Part shown: positions 7,068 through 8,397 of the stretch, piece by piece
How positions within the stretch are numbered: the stretch's first letter is position 1
Layout of the letters: every line of letters starts with the position of its first letter
Assembly: GCA_964438715.1 (NCBI GenBank)
Contig: CAYTLQ010000053.1
Span: 1 to 8,397 of the forward strand
Length of the DNA: 8,397 bases
Direction: 5' to 3'
From: CAYTLQ01 sp964438715
GTDB taxonomy: Bacteria; Bacteroidota; Ignavibacteria; Ignavibacteriales; Ignavibacteriaceae
Position numbers and translations under genes: made by a program
The notes under the pieces: model-generated
Databases searched by the model: none
Told to the model about the DNA's origin: nothing
The model's input: only the letters and a program-made list of their open reading frames with translations

Positions 7068-7678
7068 GTGCTAAATTCCTTATGTAATTGATTATAAACT
7101 GTCCTTCCCTGTTCTGTCATAATAGCATTCATTAAAAAATCCACTGTCATTTTCACTGTATCAGAGTATGAGTGGCGGAAGTTGAGCAAAAATTCCGGAT
7201 TAAGAATCGCTCTCACTGTAGAAATAAATATCTGCAAGAGAAATTCAGGAGGATACGGTCGGACATTTCCTTCCTCTTTCCCCTGTTCCAATATTTTACC
7301 AATGTAAAGTCGTAGTTTTCCGGTTCTGAACTCATCTAATTTCTTCCACAAAAGCGGATTCTTAAATCTTACATCATTAAAAAATTTTGAATCGATTGTA
7401 TTAACAGCATTTGCGAGAGTACTGACGACTTTATCCATTTTTTGTAAACTTGTTGAATCTGACTCTGTAATTTCCTTTATCTCTCCCGCTACTGTATTCA
7501 GCATCCGGAATACTGATTTTTCAACAAGTTCATCTTTCGATTGAAAATACTTATATATTGTTTTCTTACTGATTGCAAGTTCAGATGCTATTTCATCCAT
7601 TGAGATTTTGGCAAAACCTTCTTTCAAAAATTTTACCATACAGTAATTAAGTATTTTATCTTCTTCAGTTTGCGACAT
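7064..7678 (-). CDS. TetR/AcrR-family transcriptional regulator, probable autorepressor of the operon
   Basis: A 204-residue protein with the TetR layout. An N-terminal DNA-binding domain contains the helix-turn-helix MDEIASELAISKKTIYKYF (27-45) followed by SKDELVEKS. A helical C-terminal domain of about 150 residues follows, which in this family binds a ligand and dimerises. It is the first gene of the cluster and is coupled to the adaptor by an ATGA overlap. This mirrors cecR (ybiH) preceding ybhGFSR in E. coli. A strong palindrome lies directly upstream of its ATG, so it probably represses its own operon and is released by a substrate or related compound. There is no Shine-Dalgarno sequence upstream of ATG 7678: the 26 bases before it are the operator. 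The ligand is unknown. Confidence 0.93.
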   Translation of the reverse strand: MSQTEEDKILNYCMVKFLKEGFAKISMDEIASELAISKKTIYKYFQSKDELVEKSVFRMLNTVAGEIKEITESDSTSLQKMDKVVSTLANAVNTIDSKFFNDVRFKNPLLWKKLDEFRTGKLRLYIGKILEQGKEEGNVRPYPPEFLLQIFISTVRAILNPEFLLNFRHSYSDTVKMTVDFLMNAIMTEQGRTVYNQLHKEFST

Positions 7679-7679
7679 A

Positions 7680-7705
7680 GAAACTAAATTGGTTTATTTA
7701 GTTTC
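7680..7705. promoter_or_regulatory. Probable TetR operator, 10-bp perfect half-sites
   Basis: The inverted repeat GAAACTAAAT / ATTTAGTTTC has perfect 10-bp arms and a 6-nt spacer (7690-7695). It begins one base after the predicted -10 element and ends one base before the start codon of the regulator. Size and placement fit a TetR dimer site overlapping the transcription start. Assignment to this particular regulator is inferred from proximity. Confidence 0.8.
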
Positions 7706-7706
7706 C

Positions 7707-7735
7707 ATATTACATTTTTTTTCGATTAATTGCAA
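7707..7735 (-). promoter_or_regulatory. Candidate sigma70-type promoter for the operon
   Basis: On the minus strand, TTGCAA (7730-7735) and TAATAT (7707-7712) are separated by 17 bases that include a run of A. Each hexamer matches the E. coli consensus at four of six positions. The implied start point, about 7700, falls inside the operator and leaves a leader of only about 22 nt. Bacteroidota sigma factors prefer a different -7 element, so this call is tentative. Confidence 0.5.
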
Positions 7736-7796
7736 TAATTTTTGGGTGTATGACAAATTGGACAAAAATAAACTGCTCTAATCGCAAATCTGAGAA
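7736..7796. other. Upstream intergenic stretch with no recognised feature
   Basis: AT-rich sequence between the promoter and the palindrome/repeat region. I see no open reading frame with coding character, no tRNA, and no paired hairpin-plus-T-run terminator. It may hold upstream promoter elements. Confidence 0.5.
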
Positions 7797-7830
7797 CCGT
7801 TGGCTAATCCGTTAGCTAACGGACTAACGG
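7797..7830. repeat. Nested CCGTTAG/CTAACGG palindrome, first copy
   Basis: A perfect 16-bp palindrome TCCGTTAGCTAACGGA spans 7808-7823. It is flanked by CCGTT at 7797-7801 and by a further CTAACGGAC (7824-7832), so a larger bulged hairpin forms from CCGTTGGCTAATCCGTTAG against CTAACGGACTAACGG. There is no T-run after it on either strand, so it does not look like an intrinsic terminator. A related palindrome recurs at 8127-8144, in front of the second copy of the tandem block. Confidence 0.85.
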
Positions 7831-8085
7831 ACAATGCCACTATTATATCACCCTTTCAGGGTTTTGTTTGGGTATTTGACGATTATTCTACAATAATTCC
7901 AACCCTTCGGGTTTAATGCCACATATACATTCGTATGAAATGGAAAATCAATCATGATGGGATGTAATATGTTTAGCCTAAGGTTCTAAACGCATCATCA
8001 CAATCCTGAAGGGCTGACATATTTATAGCACAGATTTACACAAAACCAAATATAAATCCCGAGGGGATGACATTATTAAACAATT
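7824..8085. repeat. Tandem block, copy 1, carrying five 52-bp-spaced palindromic motifs
   Basis: This 262-bp block recurs at 8136-8397, offset exactly 312 bp, with about seven substitutions and no indels. It contains five related short motifs of the type A-TCC-CGAAGGG-ATGACAT. Two are on the minus strand (cores at 7851-7861 and 7901-7913), and three are on the plus strand (7953-7961, 8005-8013, 8056-8068). Core centres are 50-53 bp apart. Several form small hairpins, for example AACCC-TTC-GGGTT and ATCCC-GAG-GGGAT. A larger hairpin pairs ATGATG (7954-7959) and GTTTAG (7971-7976) with CTAAAC (7986-7991) and CATCAT (7993-7998). No convincing gene is present. Confidence 0.9.
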
Positions 8086-8135
8086 GACTTGCTATCAAAC
8101 CTTCAATTTCGTCATAGGATCCGTTGGTCCGTTAG
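8086..8135. other. Linker between the two tandem copies
   Basis: About 50 bp not shared with sequence left of copy 1, apart from the CCGTTGG and CCGTTAGCTAACGG elements. On the minus strand around 8110-8120 it reads GGATCCTATGACG. This resembles the array motif with its CGAAGGG core removed, at about the place where a sixth 52-bp-spaced motif would fall. That reading is weak. Confidence 0.4.
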
Positions 8136-8144
8136 CTAACGGAC
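8127..8144. repeat. GTCCGTTAG/CTAACGGAC palindrome, second copy
   Basis: A perfect 18-bp palindrome with 9-bp arms and no loop. It contains the same 16-bp core found at 7808-7823 and overlaps the start of the second tandem block. Here one extra outer G-C pair is present compared with the first copy. Confidence 0.88.
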
Positions 8145-8397
8145 GATGCCATAATTATATCACCCTTTCAGGGTTTTGTTTGGGTATTTGACGATTATTC
8201 TAAAATAATTCCAACCCTTCGGGTTTAATGCCACACATACATTCGTATGAAATGGCAAATCAATCATGATGGGATGTAATATGTTTAGCCTAAGGTTCTA
8301 AACGCATCATCACAATCCTGAAGGGATGACATATTTATAGCACAGATTTACACAAAACCAAATATAAATCCCGAGGGGATGACATTATTAAACAATT
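8136..8397. repeat. Tandem block, copy 2, ending exactly at the window edge
   Basis: Nearly identical to 7824-8085 at +312 bp. All five motif cores are kept (8163-8173, 8213-8225, 8265-8273, 8317-8325, 8368-8380). Differences include C for T at 8237, which turns a T-G closing pair of the ATAC-ATTC-GTAT hairpin into C-G, and A for C just after the fourth core, which restores GGGATGACAT. The window stops at the same base where copy 1 ends, suggesting further copies or an assembly break at the repeat boundary. Confidence 0.9.

Noticed and set aside
7797..7830. Bidirectional transcription terminator upstream of the operon
   Set aside because: The palindrome has no loop and is not followed by a T-run on either strand; its recurrence at the tandem-block border points to a repeat element.
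7824..8397. CRISPR-like array (short repeats about 22 bp with about 30-bp gaps)
   Set aside because: The repeats are degenerate, occur in both orientations, and the intervening sequences are duplicated between blocks instead of unique. No cas gene is present.

Overview
The window is about 38-40% GC by eye and reads almost entirely on the minus strand. It looks like an accessory or stress-response operon from a Gram-negative bacterium of the Bacteroidota/Ignavibacteriota (FCB) type. Support for this is a putative lipoprotein membrane-fusion protein, low-GC codon use, mostly weak Shine-Dalgarno sequences, and a downstream array of CCCGAAGGG-core palindromes of a kind I associate with that group from memory. 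The assignment is an inference. Both ends of the window coincide with repeats (a perfect fold-back at position 1 and a tandem repeat at the right end), so the window may be a whole assembled contig.

Layout, in transcription order from right to left. A sigma70-like promoter (7707-7735) and a 26-bp palindromic operator (7680-7705) sit directly in front of a TetR-family regulator (7064-7678). Next come a HlyD/YbhG-like periplasmic adaptor (6090-7067), two separate ABC ATPases (5154-6077 and 4183-5157), and two ABC-2 permeases (3047-4186 and 1915-3045). This order is the same as E. coli cecR(ybiH)-ybhG-ybhF-ybhS-ybhR, except that the double-NBD YbhF is encoded as two proteins. The genes are tightly coupled: ATGA overlaps occur at 7064, 5154 and 4183, there is a 1-nt gap at 3046, and an 8-nt overlap at 1915. 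The series continues into a class I SAM methyltransferase (1230-1922), a cysteine-less carboxymuconolactone-decarboxylase-fold protein (902-1213) and a polytopic membrane protein (1-809, incomplete).

Functionally, the core looks like a TetR-controlled tripartite-type exporter. The two ATPases would energise the two permeases, and the adaptor would link them to an outer-membrane channel that is not encoded here. The ATPases carry complementary non-consensus residues, which predicts one canonical and one degenerate ATP site. The three trailing genes may modify or handle the exported or toxic compound, but nothing in the sequence identifies the substrate.

The right-hand 650 bp hold no convincing gene. 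They contain two 97%-identical copies of a 262-bp block, 312 bp apart. Each block is built from five related short palindromic motifs spaced about 52 bp apart, with the first two inverted relative to the other three. The copies are separated by perfect CCGTTAGCTAACGG-type palindromes.
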